From IMG/VR virus record IMGVR_UViG_3300006738_000001, positions 1 through 38,939 of that record: DNA of 38,939 bases; one strand, given 5' to 3'. This stretch comes from a virus. Both the position numbers and the translations under genes were made by a program. The notes under the pieces are model-generated. The model had not been told where the DNA came from. It worked only from the letters and a program-made list of their open reading frames with translations, and ran no database searches. Within the stretch, counting starts at the first letter, position 1, and each line of letters opens with the position of its first letter. Of the stretch, positions 38,381-38,939 are shown piece by piece.

Positions 38381-38640
38381 AGAGACACGCCAAGACGGCC
38401 TTCGACGCCCTCAAAAAAATGGGGGCGCCGGTGATCTACCCCGATATGGGATGGGGCGAGCACTTCGCGATCAGCGGGGAGAGCAACCACCCTGAAATAT
38501 GGGCGGATTACTGGAAAGAGTTTGGCGGGCCCGGGCTCGATGGTTTTGGGGTGAGCCTCAAGATCAACGCGGTCCTCGAAAAGAACGGGCTCTTCGCCGA
38601 GTGGATCAACGCGGGAGTATTGGGGGTTTACGATGCCTAA
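38377..38640 (+). CDS. Hypothetical protein, 87 aa
   Basis: The ATG at 38377 overlaps the preceding TGA. The product begins MKRHAKTAFDALKKMGAPVI and includes FAISGESNHPEIWADYWKEF and LKINAVLEKNGLFAEWINAG, which resembles conserved hypothetical phage proteins rich in aromatic residues. Function unknown. Confidence 0.7.
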   Translation: MKRHAKTAFDALKKMGAPVIYPDMGWGEHFAISGESNHPEIWADYWKEFGGPGLDGFGVSLKINAVLEKNGLFAEWINAGVLGVYDA

Positions 38641-38939
38641 GATTGACAAACCTGAGCCTGGAAAAATCTACGCTCTGACGGGGGCGAAAGGAACGCCCTC
38701 GATCGCGGCCGGTAATTCCTGGGCCGAAAGCGAAGTGACCGAGAAAGTTGAGCCCGGGACAAACACGCGGAAAAAGGAGAATGCCGAAAGAGCTGTGAAA
38801 ACAAAGTTAGTTATTATATCCCTAGAGGATATGATTACAGAGAGGTATTTGTCAAATGCGGCCTTACCAATCCTCATGGTGGTCGAGCAATCTGCGACAA
38901 ATGCGCTAATAATCCTAATGAAATGTTGCGTATTACCAG
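38633..38939 (+). CDS. Hypothetical protein running off the window, N-terminal part
   Basis: GGGGG precedes ATG at 38633, which overlaps the previous TAA. It reads MPKIDKPEPGKIYALTGAKG and on to TNTRKKENAE. In the circle this frame stays open to TGA at 175-177, giving 132 residues, but after KKENAE (residue 52) it runs through the segment where another frame encodes the Cys-rich protein. The same KKENAE plus stop occurs at 160-177, so the original gene probably ended there, with the segment between inserted later. Confidence 0.55.
   Translation, partial: MPKIDKPEPGKIYALTGAKGTPSIAAGNSWAESEVTEKVEPGTNTRKKENAERAVKTKLVIISLEDMITERYLSNAALPILMVVEQSATNALIILMKCCVLP
38769..38788 (+). repeat. 20-bp direct repeat carrying a ribosome binding site, copy 1
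   Basis: Exact copy of 155-174. It is followed by an AT-rich segment that continues across the junction. An inverted repeat ATATCC/GGATAT lies at 38816-38832 inside that segment. Confidence 0.85.
38855..38939. repeat. Terminal direct repeat, right copy
   Basis: Identical to bases 1-85. See the left copy for interpretation; the same Cys-rich reading frame crosses both. Confidence 0.95.

Noticed and set aside
38755-38800. Programmed -1 frameshift joining the MPKID frame to the Cys-rich frame
   Set aside because: The A-run is preceded by G (G-AAA-AAG), not the efficient A-AAA-AAG heptamer, and no upstream stimulator is clear. The flanking 20-bp repeats explain the layout better as insertion.
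1-38939. CRISPR arrays, insertion sequences, integrase genes
   Set aside because: No regularly spaced repeats, transposase motifs, or tyrosine/serine recombinase motifs were seen in any frame read.

Overview
The window is a complete or nearly complete genome of a tailed phage with a short-tail (podovirus, T7-like) virion and very tight gene packing. Its first 85 bases are repeated exactly as its last 85, so the contig closes into a circle of about 38.85 kb. No host genes are seen. The likely host is an alphaproteobacterium: the genome carries a DUF6456 protein, a holin like those of alphaproteobacterial gene transfer agents, an M15 endolysin, and a GC-rich, GATC-rich composition. This host call is inference.

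Layout. All genes lie in two divergent arms leaving one control region at 35939-36035. The rightward arm (36036 to the end, then 1-5099 across the junction) holds small early-type proteins and then a recombination module: a YqaJ-type exonuclease, a RecT annealing protein, a LexA-type winged-helix protein and a membrane peptide. The leftward arm (35938 down to 5153) starts with a ribbon-helix-helix regulator, then DUF1064, Cys-rich and nuclease-like proteins, a DUF1376 replication protein, an SSB-tailed protein, DUF6456 and TerS. After a roughly 490-base stretch with little coding come TerL, a head fibre, a GNAT-like protein, portal, Bbp19-like protein, scaffold, major capsid, tail tube A and B, three internal/ejection proteins, tail fibre, alternating tail-protein and small-helper cassettes, and lysis. 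The two arms converge at about 5100-5152. I see no integrase, RNA polymerase, DNA polymerase or tRNA.

How it works together. Overlapping divergent promoters share a GTATATAC element, which recurs inside a second rightward promoter at 37845. The adjacent ribbon-helix-helix protein is the natural candidate to bind both. Host polymerases must transcribe and replicate the genome, with phage initiator or loader-like proteins and SSB-tailed proteins bridging to host machinery. A site closely resembling the XerC/XerD dif site lies next to the terminase genes, suggesting integration by host Xer recombinases.

Most striking. The major capsid gene is split by a 248-nt ORF-less group I intron, with P, Q, R and S core elements and P1-P9 all recognisable. 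Splicing restores a continuous 293-residue capsid protein. A predicted internal virion protein carries a zeta-toxin-like P-loop kinase domain.
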